Assembly (NCBI RefSeq): GCF_017355785.1
Contig: NZ_JAFEWE010000015.1
Coordinates: forward strand, 111,959 to 175,958
Direction: 5' to 3'
Source: Desertivirga arenae
GTDB taxonomy: Bacteria; Bacteroidota; Bacteroidia; Sphingobacteriales; Sphingobacteriaceae
Length of the DNA stretch: 64,000 nucleotides
Positions within the stretch are counted from its first letter, which is position 1, and every line of letters begins with the position of its first letter. The translations under genes and the position numbers were made by a program. The notes beneath the pieces are model-generated. The model saw nothing but the letters and a program-made list of their open reading frames with translations. It was not told the origin of the DNA and did not search any database. This document shows, piece after piece, positions 52,642 through 62,115 of this stretch.

Positions 52642-55458
52642 ATGCCAAGAGACACCTCTATTAAATCAGTCCTGATTATCGGTTCAGGACCAATTATCAT
52701 CGGTCAGGCCGTTGAGTTCGATTATTCAGGTTCGCAAGCTGCTTTATCGTTAAAAGACGAAGGAATTGAAGTATCCATTATCAATTCCAACCCGGCAACT
52801 ATCATGACAGACAATGTCATCGGCGATCATGTTTATTTATGGCCGCTAACCTGCGATAGTATCGAGAAGATTTTACAAGAGCGCCACATTGACGCTGTTC
52901 TTCCTACAATGGGTGGCCAAACTGCGCTTAACCTTTGTAAAGAAGCAGAAGAACGCGGCATATGGGAAAAATATGGCGTCCGCATTATTGGTGTTGACGT
53001 TGCCGCAATTGAGAAAACAGAGAACCGCGAAGAATTCCGCCAGTTAATGGTAGACATTGGTGTAGGGGTTGCTCCTTCAAAAATTGCAAACTCTTTCCTT
53101 GAAGGAAAAGAAGCTGCGCAGGAAATTGGTTTTCCGCTGGTAATTCGTCCTTCATATACACTTGGAGGAACCGGAGGCGGTTTCGTACATAAGAAAGAAG
53201 ATTTTGATGCAGCTTTAAGTCGCGGTCTTCAAGCATCTCCAACGCACGAAGTACTTGTAGAAAAAGCAGTTCTAGGTTGGAAAGAATACGAGTTGGAGCT
53301 TCTGCGCGACAGCAAAGACAATGTAATTATCATCTGTTCTATTGAGAACTTTGACCCGATGGGTATCCATACCGGAGACTCAATTACAGTTGCTCCTGCT
53401 ATGACCTTAAGCGACCGTTGTTATCAAGACATGCGGAACCAGGCGATCAAGATGATGCGCGCTATTGGTAACTTTGCTGGAGGCTGTAACGTTCAGTTCT
53501 CAGTTGATCCAGCTACTGAAGCTATCATTGCTATCGAGATTAACCCTCGGGTTTCCCGCTCATCAGCTCTTGCATCAAAAGCTACTGGTTACCCAATCGC
53601 TAAAATTGCTGCTAAGCTTGCAATTGGTTACAACCTTGATGAGATTGAAAATCAAATTACAAAAACAACTTCAGCATACTTCGAACCAACTCTTGATTAT
53701 GTCATTGTAAAGATCCCTCGTTGGAACTTCGACAAATTTAAGGGTGCCAATATGGAACTAGGCCTTCAAATGAAAGCCGTAGGAGAGGTAATGGGTATCG
53801 GCCGTACATTCATTGAAGCGCTTCAAAAAGCTTGTCAATCATTGGAAATTGGCCGCGCTGGCTTAGGTGCCGACGGCAGACAAAACCGTAACCTTGAAGA
53901 AATAATGTACGGTTTAGAGCATCCAAGCTGGAATCGTATCTTCTTATTAAAAGATGCGTTCAGTTTAGGAGTTCCTTTAGAATCTATACGTAAAGCTACT
54001 AAGATCGACAAGTGGTTCCTTGTACAGATTCAAGAGCTTGTTCAACTGGAGCAGGAACTTAAACGCTACTCGTTATATAATATCCCTAAAGACTTTTTCT
54101 GCACCCTTAAGCAGAAAGGGTTCTCTGATGTACAGATTTCCTGGTTATTAGGTAACGTTACAGAAGATGAAGTTTATGAGCGCAGAAAAGAGTTGGGTAT
54201 CCGTCGTGTTTACAAGATGGTTGATACTTGCGCTGCCGAATTCCCTGCACAAACCCCTTACTACTACTCTACATTCGAAGATGAAAACGAATCTGTAGTA
54301 AGCGACAGAAAGAAAATTATCGTACTAGGGTCAGGTCCTAACCGTATCGGACAAGGTATCGAGTTTGATTACTCTTGTGTTCACGGCCTTTTAGCTGCTA
54401 AAGAATGTGGCTTTGAGTCTATCATGATCAACTGTAACCCTGAAACGGTATCTACAGACTTCAACATGGCCGATAAGTTATACTTCGAGCCTGTTTTCTG
54501 GGAACATGTACGTGAGATCATCGATCTTGAAAAACCTGAAGGAGTTATTGTTCAGTTAGGAGGGCAAACAGCTCTTAAAATGGCTGAAAAGCTTCATGAA
54601 AAAGGGATTAAGATTATCGGAACATCTTTCGATAATATGGATATCGCTGAAGACAGAGGTCGTTTCTCTGACCTGCTTAGAGATTTAGATATTCCATATC
54701 CACGTTACGGAGTTGCAGAAACTGCTGAAGAAGCTTTAGAAGTAGCTCACCACGTTGGTTACCCGGTTCTTGTTCGTCCAAGCTACGTTTTAGGCGGTCA
54801 GGGTATGAGCATTGTGATCAACGATGCAGACCTTGAAAATGCAGTGGTAAAATTACTAGGAGATCTTCCAGGTAACCGTGTACTAATTGACCACTTCCTT
54901 GACAGAGCTGAAGAGGCTGAGTCAGATTCAATCTGCGACGGAGAAGATGTACATATTGTAGGTTTAATGGAGCATATCGAACCTGCTGGTATCCACTCTG
55001 GAGATTCTAGTGCAGTTCTTCCTCCATTTAACTTGTCTGAAAACGTAATCAGACAAATGGAAGAGTACACCATCAAATTGGCAAAAGCACTTAATGTTAG
55101 CGGTCTTTTGAACATTCAGTTTGCAATTAAAGATGAAAAAGTATACGTAATTGAGGCAAATCCTCGTGCATCACGTACAGTTCCGTTCATTGCAAAAGCT
55201 TATGATGTTCCTTATATCAACATTGCCGCTAAGATCATGTTAGGTGTTAACAAACTTAAAGACTTCACAATTGTTAGAAAACTAGAAGGTTATGCCATTA
55301 AAGAACCTGTATTCTCTTTCGATAAGTTCCCTGAAGTAAATAAGCAGTTAGGCCCTGAAATGAAGTCGACGGGAGAAGCCATCAGGTTTATTAAAGACCT
55401 GCACGATCCGTACTTCGTTAAGCTTTACAAAGAGAAGTCCATGTACTTATCTAAATAA
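52642..55458 (+). CDS. carB: Carbamoyl-phosphate synthase large subunit, lacking the MGS domain
   Basis: Makes carbamoyl phosphate from bicarbonate, ATP and ammonia (from the CarA glutaminase) for pyrimidines and arginine. Both ATP-grasp halves are intact: IIGSGPIIIGQAVEFDYSG and VLVEKAVLGWKEYELE in the first, VLGSGPNRIGQGIEFDYSC and RPSYVLGGQGMSIV in the second, with the oligomerisation domain between. The product is 938 residues and stops at GPEMKSTGEAIRFIKDL, just where the C-terminal allosteric MGS domain starts in the 1,073-residue E. coli enzyme. Related Bacteroidetes proteins share this length as far as I recall. carA is not adjacent. Preceded by an attenuator-like leader. Confidence 0.96.
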   Translation: MPRDTSIKSVLIIGSGPIIIGQAVEFDYSGSQAALSLKDEGIEVSIINSNPATIMTDNVIGDHVYLWPLTCDSIEKILQERHIDAVLPTMGGQTALNLCKEAEERGIWEKYGVRIIGVDVAAIEKTENREEFRQLMVDIGVGVAPSKIANSFLEGKEAAQEIGFPLVIRPSYTLGGTGGGFVHKKEDFDAALSRGLQASPTHEVLVEKAVLGWKEYELELLRDSKDNVIIICSIENFDPMGIHTGDSITVAPAMTLSDRCYQDMRNQAIKMMRAIGNFAGGCNVQFSVDPATEAIIAIEINPRVSRSSALASKATGYPIAKIAAKLAIGYNLDEIENQITKTTSAYFEPTLDYVIVKIPRWNFDKFKGANMELGLQMKAVGEVMGIGRTFIEALQKACQSLEIGRAGLGADGRQNRNLEEIMYGLEHPSWNRIFLLKDAFSLGVPLESIRKATKIDKWFLVQIQELVQLEQELKRYSLYNIPKDFFCTLKQKGFSDVQISWLLGNVTEDEVYERRKELGIRRVYKMVDTCAAEFPAQTPYYYSTFEDENESVVSDRKKIIVLGSGPNRIGQGIEFDYSCVHGLLAAKECGFESIMINCNPETVSTDFNMADKLYFEPVFWEHVREIIDLEKPEGVIVQLGGQTALKMAEKLHEKGIKIIGTSFDNMDIAEDRGRFSDLLRDLDIPYPRYGVAETAEEALEVAHHVGYPVLVRPSYVLGGQGMSIVINDADLENAVVKLLGDLPGNRVLIDHFLDRAEEAESDSICDGEDVHIVGLMEHIEPAGIHSGDSSAVLPPFNLSENVIRQMEEYTIKLAKALNVSGLLNIQFAIKDEKVYVIEANPRASRTVPFIAKAYDVPYINIAAKIMLGVNKLKDFTIVRKLEGYAIKEPVFSFDKFPEVNKQLGPEMKSTGEAIRFIKDLHDPYFVKLYKEKSMYLSK

Positions 55459-55464
55459 AACAAG

Positions 55465-55492
55465 AAGGCGGTTCTCGGACCGCCTTTTTTTT
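55465..55492 (+). terminator. carB terminator
   Basis: AAGGCGGT-TCTCGG-ACCGCCTT followed by a T-run, 6 nt after the stop codon. Confidence 0.94.
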
Positions 55493-55611
55493 AAAAGTAT
55501 AAACTGTTTGCTTAATGTTACCGTTTACTTTTAAATAAATCAGTTGTTTGGATTAAGCCCGCACAATTAAAGCTGTTTCTAAACGATTATATATACTATT
55601 ACCATATTTTA

Positions 55612-56343
55612 ATGACCATTATTCTTATTTTCTTCCTGGCTCACTGGTTCCTGTCGTTGTTCTTTCAAACATTCTTTTTACATCGCTATGCATCTCATAA
55701 AATGTTTAAAATGAACTTTTTCTGGGAAAGATTTTTCTACATGGGCACTTTTCTCGCTCAAGGAGCGTCTTTCTTAAACCCGAGAGCATATGCTATTATG
55801 CACCGTATGCATCATGCGTATAGCGATACAGAGAAAGATCCTCATTCTCCTCACTTTATTAAAGATGTTTGGGGTTTGATGATTCAAACCAAGAACATAT
55901 ACTTTAATTATCTAAAGCATAAGACTGAGCCAGAACCACAATTCCGTGATCGTTATCCTACATGGCCTATTATTGACAGAATAGGTGATCTTTGGTTTAC
56001 TCGCATTTGCTTTATAGGTCTATATATAGCTTTCTATATCCTTTTTGCACCTCACTGGTTATTCTTTCTGTTACTTCCATTACACTTTCTAATGGGACCA
56101 TTACATGGAGCTATTGTTAACTGGTGTGGACATAAATATGGCTATTCGAACTTTGATAATCACGATCATAGCAGAAATACCTTGCCAATTGATTTTTTAA
56201 TGTTAGGAGAATTATTTCAGAATAATCACCATAAGAAACCGAATGATGTAAACTTTGCACAGAAGTGGTGGGAAATTGACCCTTCATACCCTGTAATTAA
56301 AGTTCTGCATTGGATGAGGGTGATAAAGCTTAGGAAGGATTAG
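55612..56343 (+). CDS. Acyl-CoA/fatty-acid desaturase family protein
   Basis: Predicted membrane di-iron desaturase introducing a double bond into acyl chains (243 residues). The three histidine boxes are HRYASH (24-29), HRMHH (64-68) and NNHHKKP (near 205), with DHDHS-like NHDHSRN before the last box. Four to five hydrophobic segments surround them. It is shorter than animal SCD enzymes and fits bacterial delta-9-type acyl-CoA desaturases. Monocistronic, between the carB terminator and its own terminator. Regiospecificity is unknown. Confidence 0.9.
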   Translation: MTIILIFFLAHWFLSLFFQTFFLHRYASHKMFKMNFFWERFFYMGTFLAQGASFLNPRAYAIMHRMHHAYSDTEKDPHSPHFIKDVWGLMIQTKNIYFNYLKHKTEPEPQFRDRYPTWPIIDRIGDLWFTRICFIGLYIAFYILFAPHWLFFLLLPLHFLMGPLHGAIVNWCGHKYGYSNFDNHDHSRNTLPIDFLMLGELFQNNHHKKPNDVNFAQKWWEIDPSYPVIKVLHWMRVIKLRKD

Positions 56344-56359
56344 AACTCAAAGTATATGG

Positions 56360-56385
56360 AAGGAGCCGGATAGGCTCCTTTTTTA
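56360..56385 (+). terminator. Desaturase gene terminator
   Basis: AAGGAGCC-GGATA-GGCTCCTT followed by T, 17 nt after the stop; it also faces the end of dnaE2. Confidence 0.9.
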
Positions 56386-56402
56386 TTTACATGCTATTAT
56401 GA

Positions 56403-59400
56403 CTATCTGAAATTCCTTGCTTTCGGAAAGTTTTCTTCCTGTGCATTTTCACGAATTTGAGTTCGTTTATTAGTTGTAGGAAAAGGACTTTTTTCATCCG
56501 CCCGTGATAGTGTCAATATAGGTAAATTATCTGTCTCCTTTTTAGTTAATCCTCTCAATAACTTTGAAAGGTCGAAGCATCTCCTAACCACCACATGTAT
56601 TACCTGACCTTCTCTCTGCAACTTTCCTTCAACCATCAGCAATTTCGCTCCTAATACCTCCTTGCGGTACTTCTCGAATAATTGTTGAAACACAACCAGG
56701 TTAGTAAAGCCAGTTTCATCTTCAATAGTAATAAAACAAACACCTCCTGCCGTTCCCGGCCGCTGCCGTACTAGAACCAATCCGGCAACCTTAACTAAAG
56801 CTCCTTCTCTGGCTTCGGTAATCTCTTTAGAGGATAGAATATGGAGGAGGCGAAGCTGATCTCGAACGAAGCTAACAGGATGAGCCTTAAGTGATAAAGA
56901 AGTAGTGGCGTAGTCTTGTACTACATGCTCTGCTGTGGACATTAAAGGAAGCTCAGTCTGCGCTTCTGTAACACTTGCAGAGGGTTGGCCCTCAAAAAGA
57001 GCGAGGGGCCGGTCATGCAATGCCGATACTTCCCATAATGCTTGCCGCCTGTCAAGCCCCAACGAACGGAAAGCATCAGCATCAGCTAACTTCTCTAAAG
57101 CTGTATGAGATACTCCGGCATCGCGTAGTGCTGGAATACTGTTATACCCGGCTCCTCTTCCTCTCAGCAAAGCCTCTATATCATCCTCCCTTATTCCTTT
57201 GATCTGGCGGAAACCCATACGAATGGCAAAATAATCTCCTGACTTTTCCTCAAGCAGATTATCCCATGATGAATAATTAATATCCGCCTCTCGTACCTCT
57301 ACACCATGCTTTCGTGCATCAATTACAATCTGTGCAGGCTGATAAAAGCCCATCGGCATAGAGTTTAGAAGTGCCGTTGCAAAAACATCAGGATGATGAT
57401 ATTTAAGGTAGCAGGAGACATATACCAATAAGGCGAAACTAGCTGCATGGCTTTCAGGGAAACCATAGCTTCCGAAGCCTTCCAGCTGCTTAAAAACCCG
57501 CTTGGCAAACTCCTCATCATAGCCATTGGCTTTCATCCCATTTATAAGCTTCTCCTCAAACTTACTTACAAGGCCCTTCATTTTGAAGGTAGCCATACTT
57601 CGACGTAATTCATCAGCTTCAGCAGGAGTAAAGCCTGCTGCTACTATAGCAATTTGCATAGCCTGTTCCTGAAAAAGAGGAACACCTAGAGTCTTTCCTA
57701 ATATACCTTCCAATCCTACAGGTATCTCAGGATCTTCTTCTTTATTCCTTCTTCTCAAATAAGGATGCACCATATCTCCTTGAATTGGGCCCGGCCGAAC
57801 AATGGCTACCTCAATTACAAGATCATAAAAACATCGCGGTTTTAGCCTTGGAAGCATGGTTTGCTGAGCCCGACTTTCAATCTGAAAAACACCTATGGTA
57901 TCGGCATCACAGATCATATCATAAACTTTGGGATCTTCCTCCTTGTTAATACTGGCTAAAGTATAATCCAGATTGTAATGCTTCTTTGCCAGGTCGAATC
58001 CTTTACGGATACAAGTCAGCATTCCTAAAGCCAGCACATCCACTTTCATAAATCCTAATGCATCAATATCGTCCTTGTTCCATTCAATATTGGTGCGGTT
58101 CTCCATCCGGGCATTTAGAATAGGACATAGCTCTGTAATTTTGCCCTGTGTAATCACAAAGCCTCCTGTATGCTGACCTAACTGCCGAGGGAAACCCATC
58201 ATCTGTCCTGTAAGCTCTAAAACCTTTTTAAGCAAAGGATCTTCAGGATTTAAACCTTGTTCGATCAATCGCTCTGGCTCGAACCATTCTGTTGTAAATT
58301 CCCATATAGCACCAGCCAACCGGTTCAAGGTATCCTGCGACAATCCCATTACCTTTCCTACATCCCGCATTGCTCCTTTCTGATGCTGCTGGGTAACAGT
58401 AGCTACAATTGCTGTTCTATCCCTGCCATATTTGTTATAAATGTATTGGATCACTTCCTCGCGGCGTTCGTGTTCAAAATCAACATCAATATCCGGAGGT
58501 TCATTCCTGGCTGAAGAAATAAAGCGTTCAAAGAGCAGATCAAACTTGTTTGGATTAACGGAAGTAATTCCCAGACAATAGCAAACAGTGGAATTAGCAG
58601 CAGAGCCTCTTCCCTGACATAAGATCTTTTGCTCACGCGCATAGCGAACAATATCATAGACTGTAAGAAAGTAACTAGCGTAATTTTTCTCTTCAATGAA
58701 ATTTAATTCATGCTTAATTGCTTTCTCAACCTTTTCAGGGAGCTCATCTCCAAAATGCTCCCGTGCTCCTTTCCAGGTAAGATGAATTAGTTCTTCCTGC
58801 GGTGTCCTTCCTTCAGAAGTTATCTCATCGGGGTATACATATTTTAGTTCATCAAGAGAAAACTGGCAAGCTTCAGCAATTTCAATAGTCCTGGCAACGG
58901 CATCCGGATAGCGGCTAAACAAACGATGCATCTCTTCCTGTTCTTTCAAGTATCGCTCCGCATTCTGATGAAGTCTAAAACCAGCTGTGTAAATAGTACA
59001 TTTTTCGCGTACACAAGTTAATACATCCTGTAGCTCTCTTCTTTTAGGTTCATGATAGTGAACGTCGTTAGTTGCTACTAATGGAATGTAAAGCTGCCGG
59101 GATAACTGGTCTAAACGATAAAGTCTCTTATGATCATTGTTCTGGTATGATCTGCTGGCAGCAAGGTAAAAGTCTTTCCCAAAGAAGGTTTTATATTCCA
59201 TAATTCCTTCCTTAAAAGAGTTATCAAAGTCAAAATCAGAATTTAGAGCATCGGGAGGAATAGCTATAAATTTAATGTCTCCGGCAATATTAAAAACGTC
59301 AGCCTTATATAGATCACATTTCCCCTTTTCAGTACGAAGGTTTCCTTTGCTCAATAATTCTGATAGCTTACTATAGGCGTTTTTACAGGTTGGATAAGCA

Positions 59401-59627
59401 AGCAAACTGGGCCCATCTAATAAATCAAGCCGGCAAGCAGGAATAAGTTTTATCTTCTTATCCTTACAAGCTGAGTGCGCTCTTACAATCCCAGCGAAAG
59501 TATTTCTATCAGTGATTGCTATTTTTGAGTACCCCATCAATTCCGCCTGCTCAACAAGCTCCTCTGGATGAGAAGCCCCTCTTAAGAAACTAAAATTGGA
59601 GGTTACCTGTAATTCTACATATGGCAT
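56403..59627 (-). CDS. dnaE2: Error-prone DNA polymerase III alpha subunit (DnaE2/ImuC)
   Basis: Catalytic polymerase of the inducible mutasome that bypasses lesions. It is 1,074 residues from MPYVELQVTSNFSFLRGAS, the start of the PHP domain; the longer frame adds 14 atypical residues. The family C catalytic aspartates are in PDIDVDF near residue 380, with GRGSAANSTVCY before and a third catalytic region around KVDVLALGML. GSYGFPESHAASFALLVY and the OB-fold VRRCFDLSKLLRG at the end are typical DnaE2 features. It follows imuB by 14 nt in the imuA-imuB-dnaE2 operon. Confidence 0.95.
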   Translation of the reverse strand: MPYVELQVTSNFSFLRGASHPEELVEQAELMGYSKIAITDRNTFAGIVRAHSACKDKKIKLIPACRLDLLDGPSLLAYPTCKNAYSKLSELLSKGNLRTEKGKCDLYKADVFNIAGDIKFIAIPPDALNSDFDFDNSFKEGIMEYKTFFGKDFYLAASRSYQNNDHKRLYRLDQLSRQLYIPLVATNDVHYHEPKRRELQDVLTCVREKCTIYTAGFRLHQNAERYLKEQEEMHRLFSRYPDAVARTIEIAEACQFSLDELKYVYPDEITSEGRTPQEELIHLTWKGAREHFGDELPEKVEKAIKHELNFIEEKNYASYFLTVYDIVRYAREQKILCQGRGSAANSTVCYCLGITSVNPNKFDLLFERFISSARNEPPDIDVDFEHERREEVIQYIYNKYGRDRTAIVATVTQQHQKGAMRDVGKVMGLSQDTLNRLAGAIWEFTTEWFEPERLIEQGLNPEDPLLKKVLELTGQMMGFPRQLGQHTGGFVITQGKITELCPILNARMENRTNIEWNKDDIDALGFMKVDVLALGMLTCIRKGFDLAKKHYNLDYTLASINKEEDPKVYDMICDADTIGVFQIESRAQQTMLPRLKPRCFYDLVIEVAIVRPGPIQGDMVHPYLRRRNKEEDPEIPVGLEGILGKTLGVPLFQEQAMQIAIVAAGFTPAEADELRRSMATFKMKGLVSKFEEKLINGMKANGYDEEFAKRVFKQLEGFGSYGFPESHAASFALLVYVSCYLKYHHPDVFATALLNSMPMGFYQPAQIVIDARKHGVEVREADINYSSWDNLLEEKSGDYFAIRMGFRQIKGIREDDIEALLRGRGAGYNSIPALRDAGVSHTALEKLADADAFRSLGLDRRQALWEVSALHDRPLALFEGQPSASVTEAQTELPLMSTAEHVVQDYATTSLSLKAHPVSFVRDQLRLLHILSSKEITEAREGALVKVAGLVLVRQRPGTAGGVCFITIEDETGFTNLVVFQQLFEKYRKEVLGAKLLMVEGKLQREGQVIHVVVRRCFDLSKLLRGLTKKETDNLPILTLSRADEKSPFPTTNKRTQIRENAQEENFPKARNFR

Positions 59628-59641
59628 AACAGTTACCTTTC

Positions 59642-61144
59642 TTAAGCAAAAAATCCATGAATAAACCAATCAGAGGTATCTGTATCAGAATAATGACCTG
59701 ACCTGAACAGCCAATACCTTTTTCCTTCCTCATCCTCTACCTGGAAATAGTCCCGATGCTCTCCAGCCTCTAACCACCATTCCCTTTCTATACGCTCTGG
59801 CCCGTCGGACTTTTTAACATAATGCAGCTTGCCCTTGTACCTGAAAGTCATAGGAGGATAATCAGGTATAGGGGCAGTAACTTCAATTTTATCTGGCCTA
59901 CTAAGCAAAAGAGTGGGACGGCTTTTTTCTGTAGGCCATATAACTGCAGGTTTATCGATAATAGACGATGCCAGCTGGATAGATCTTTCAGGCCAAAAGT
60001 GTTCATCCGGGAAATACCTATGAATAGCTTCCGAACCAATTCTGGCTGAAAGACGATCTAGAAGTTCACTAAGCTCCTCCATATTCTTACCCGCATTTTC
60101 TAACCATAAAGCTTCCTGAGATGGCGATATCTCTTCAACCTTGGTTGCTTCTATCACAAATAACTCTATTCCTAATGCAGGTTCGATAGAAGATATTTTT
60201 AATTCAAATAGCTTAAATAAGTGAGGAATGTGATGAGAAGCTTTATTAGTACCAATCTCAACCTGCTCTATTCGGCCATCTACACGGTAGCATTTCAAAA
60301 CAACCTTTCTTATGCCCTTGCTTTCTTTATATAGGCGTTGACACAAGCTTTCCAACAGCTTTTGAATAGCGATTTCAATTCCTGATGCAGTTCGGATGGG
60401 CTCTAAACATGGAAGACGTTCCTGATAAGGTTCTACTAGATGTATAGAAACTAAAGGTTCTTCCTCTGAACCTAATGCTTGCGACAACCGCTGCAACATA
60501 CCTTCCCCAAATCGTCTTCGCAGTACAGAACGGGGCATACTGATAAAACTGCGGATGTTATAAAGCCCTAATTTTTGAAGTCGCTGAAGTACTTCAATCT
60601 CTAAGCGTAAAGCAGCAGGAGGTAAGGATAATAGAGCTTCTGCCTGTTTCCCGCTTTCAACAACACTTCCATTTGTACCATAACGAGCCAAAGCCCAGGC
60701 TGCTCCAACAGTATCAGCCATTGCTATTTGAATATAATATCCTTTGCTTTTAAAACGATGGATTAATTCCTGCAGATATTGCAGCTCTCCTCCCCACAAA
60801 TGCGTACAACCAGTAACATCAAGTACTAATCCATCAGGAGCATCAAGGGCGACTGTTGGGCTATAACGGATGCACCACTCGCCGATGGCTTTCAATAACT
60901 TAGTATTCCTGTCTTGTTTTTCATCAAATACTTCCAGTTGCGGAACCATTGCCTTGGCATCGGCTACCGGCATTCCTGTAAGTATACCATCTGCTTCAGC
61001 AATAGAGTTTACAGCGGTAATCACCTTGCGATTGTGAATAGAAGCTGCAAAAACAAAAGGTACATGAAACAATTCAGGCTTGCGGATACAAAGCCAGTCG
61101 GTAGTAAGATACCGGAACCATATGGATACAAAGCGCTTTTGCAT
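59642..61144 (-). CDS. imuB: ImuB, catalytically inactive Y-family polymerase homologue
   Basis: Mutasome scaffold linking DnaE2 and the beta clamp. The 500-residue protein has a Y-family-like palm (AASIHNRKVITAVNSIAEAD; VLDVTGCTHLWGG) but lacks the acidic metal ligands of active polymerases: the first strand reads FVSIWF rather than carrying a DxD, and the SIDE motif is replaced by LDVTG. This loss defines ImuB. A C-terminal extension of about 150 residues ends in WLFRSGHYSDTDTSDWFIHG. Its start lies 3 nt after the imuA stop and its end 14 nt before dnaE2. Confidence 0.92.
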   Translation of the reverse strand: MQKRFVSIWFRYLTTDWLCIRKPELFHVPFVFAASIHNRKVITAVNSIAEADGILTGMPVADAKAMVPQLEVFDEKQDRNTKLLKAIGEWCIRYSPTVALDAPDGLVLDVTGCTHLWGGELQYLQELIHRFKSKGYYIQIAMADTVGAAWALARYGTNGSVVESGKQAEALLSLPPAALRLEIEVLQRLQKLGLYNIRSFISMPRSVLRRRFGEGMLQRLSQALGSEEEPLVSIHLVEPYQERLPCLEPIRTASGIEIAIQKLLESLCQRLYKESKGIRKVVLKCYRVDGRIEQVEIGTNKASHHIPHLFKLFELKISSIEPALGIELFVIEATKVEEISPSQEALWLENAGKNMEELSELLDRLSARIGSEAIHRYFPDEHFWPERSIQLASSIIDKPAVIWPTEKSRPTLLLSRPDKIEVTAPIPDYPPMTFRYKGKLHYVKKSDGPERIEREWWLEAGEHRDYFQVEDEEGKRYWLFRSGHYSDTDTSDWFIHGFFA

Positions 61145-61147
61145 ATA

Positions 61148-61891
61148 CTACCCAGCCTTTCGTGTTTCCTCCTCGACATTGATTGTAAATGATTTTTGTA
61201 CTATTTGCTTAAATCCTTCAGAGCTCCATTCGAACTTCCATGAACCAGGATCTCCGTTTCGTACTTTCAACAGTTCTATATTCCAACGAGGAAAACCAAG
61301 TCCAGGCAAGCCCTCTTCAGGTTCACTGGCAATAGGACTAATTTGCCATCGGGCAGTACAGGCTGTTGAAGTAAGTTGACCTTTTGTCTTGAGCATAATA
61401 AAGCCAGTAACCTTACTTCTCTCCATTACTAATTGCAAACGACGTGATTGTGAGAAATTAATATCCTTTACCTCTGCAATCACAGCTACCAGGCCTTTAC
61501 ATTTTAAGGCTTCTTCAGTTGCCCATAAAACGTCTTTCTCCTTTACCAAATCAATAAAAATAACCCGGTCCGGCTCAACTCCAAAAGTTCTGAGAGCAGG
61601 AGGGAAGATGCTTCTGCTACAACTTATCCAAAGGCAATACCCCGTATTTCGCATCATTGCTGTTAGTAACCCGGCAATAAATCCACTGGTAGAAGCAGTA
61701 TATTCAGGAAGAGGGTTTACAAACTCATGTAGAGTACCGGTAGGAAATACAGCATTAGGAAAAGCTGCTTCAATAGACTCTAACCCTTTAAACCGCAGGG
61801 ATCCTGCAGTTGCAGGCTTAAACCCCTCTAATAAAAGGATCTCCTTTTGCAGTCTGTCTATTAGGATCTTCTTTGAAATACGCTGTTCCAT
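61148..61891 (-). CDS. imuA: ImuA, RecA-like mutasome protein
   Basis: A 247-residue RecA-fold protein of the ImuA family, first gene of the mutagenesis cassette. Visible segments are FPTGTLHEFVNPLPEYTAST (near residue 50), GYCLWISCSRSIFPPALRTFGVEPDRVIFIDL (an ImuA hallmark, near 85-115) and RRLQLVMERSKVTGF (near 150). The P-loop is degenerate, as in Bacteroidetes ImuA. ImuA interacts with ImuB in other bacteria. Preceded by a -7 element overlapped by a palindrome, which points to repressor control. Confidence 0.88.
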   Translation of the reverse strand: MEQRISKKILIDRLQKEILLLEGFKPATAGSLRFKGLESIEAAFPNAVFPTGTLHEFVNPLPEYTASTSGFIAGLLTAMMRNTGYCLWISCSRSIFPPALRTFGVEPDRVIFIDLVKEKDVLWATEEALKCKGLVAVIAEVKDINFSQSRRLQLVMERSKVTGFIMLKTKGQLTSTACTARWQISPIASEPEEGLPGLGFPRWNIELLKVRNGDPGSWKFEWSSEGFKQIVQKSFTINVEEETRKAG

Positions 61892-61904
61892 ACATTTACC
61901 AATA

Positions 61905-61932
61905 CAAAAATAATGCTAATATTTTTAGCATT
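61905..61932 (-). promoter_or_regulatory. imu promoter with palindromic operator
   Basis: Minus-strand -7 TATTTTTG (61905-61912) lies 13 nt before the imuA ATG. Directly against it is AATGCTAA-n5-TTAGCATT (61912-61932), a perfect 8-bp inverted repeat between the -7 and -33 positions. This is where a repressor such as LexA would block the polymerase; the actual regulator is unknown. Confidence 0.6.
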
Positions 61933-62060
61933 CCAAATATTGTTAAAAGAAATTTAGAAGCAACACTGGCAGGGATCCAGCTTTGTCAACCGTTAATAAC
62001 TGACGTTATTTATAATATAGTTTCTGTTAAATTATTACGAGGAATAAAGCAAGAACTGGA

Positions 62061-62091
62061 TTGTTCCTTCTGAAAACTCTCAGCATCTTTG
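62061..62091 (+). promoter_or_regulatory. Promoter of alkB
   Basis: TTG (62061-62063) and CATCTTTG (62084-62091) are 20 bp apart. The -7 has one mismatch to TAnnTTTG. The leader would be about 18 nt. The 61933-62060 gap before it holds nothing else that I can recognise. Confidence 0.5.
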
Positions 62092-62115
62092 CCAGCATTT
62101 ACTTTATTTCTTAAA

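Noticed and set aside
61873..62073. Forward 66-codon frame upstream of alkB
   Set aside because: It overlaps the imuA start and the imu promoter and operator, has no protein-like composition and no start signal.
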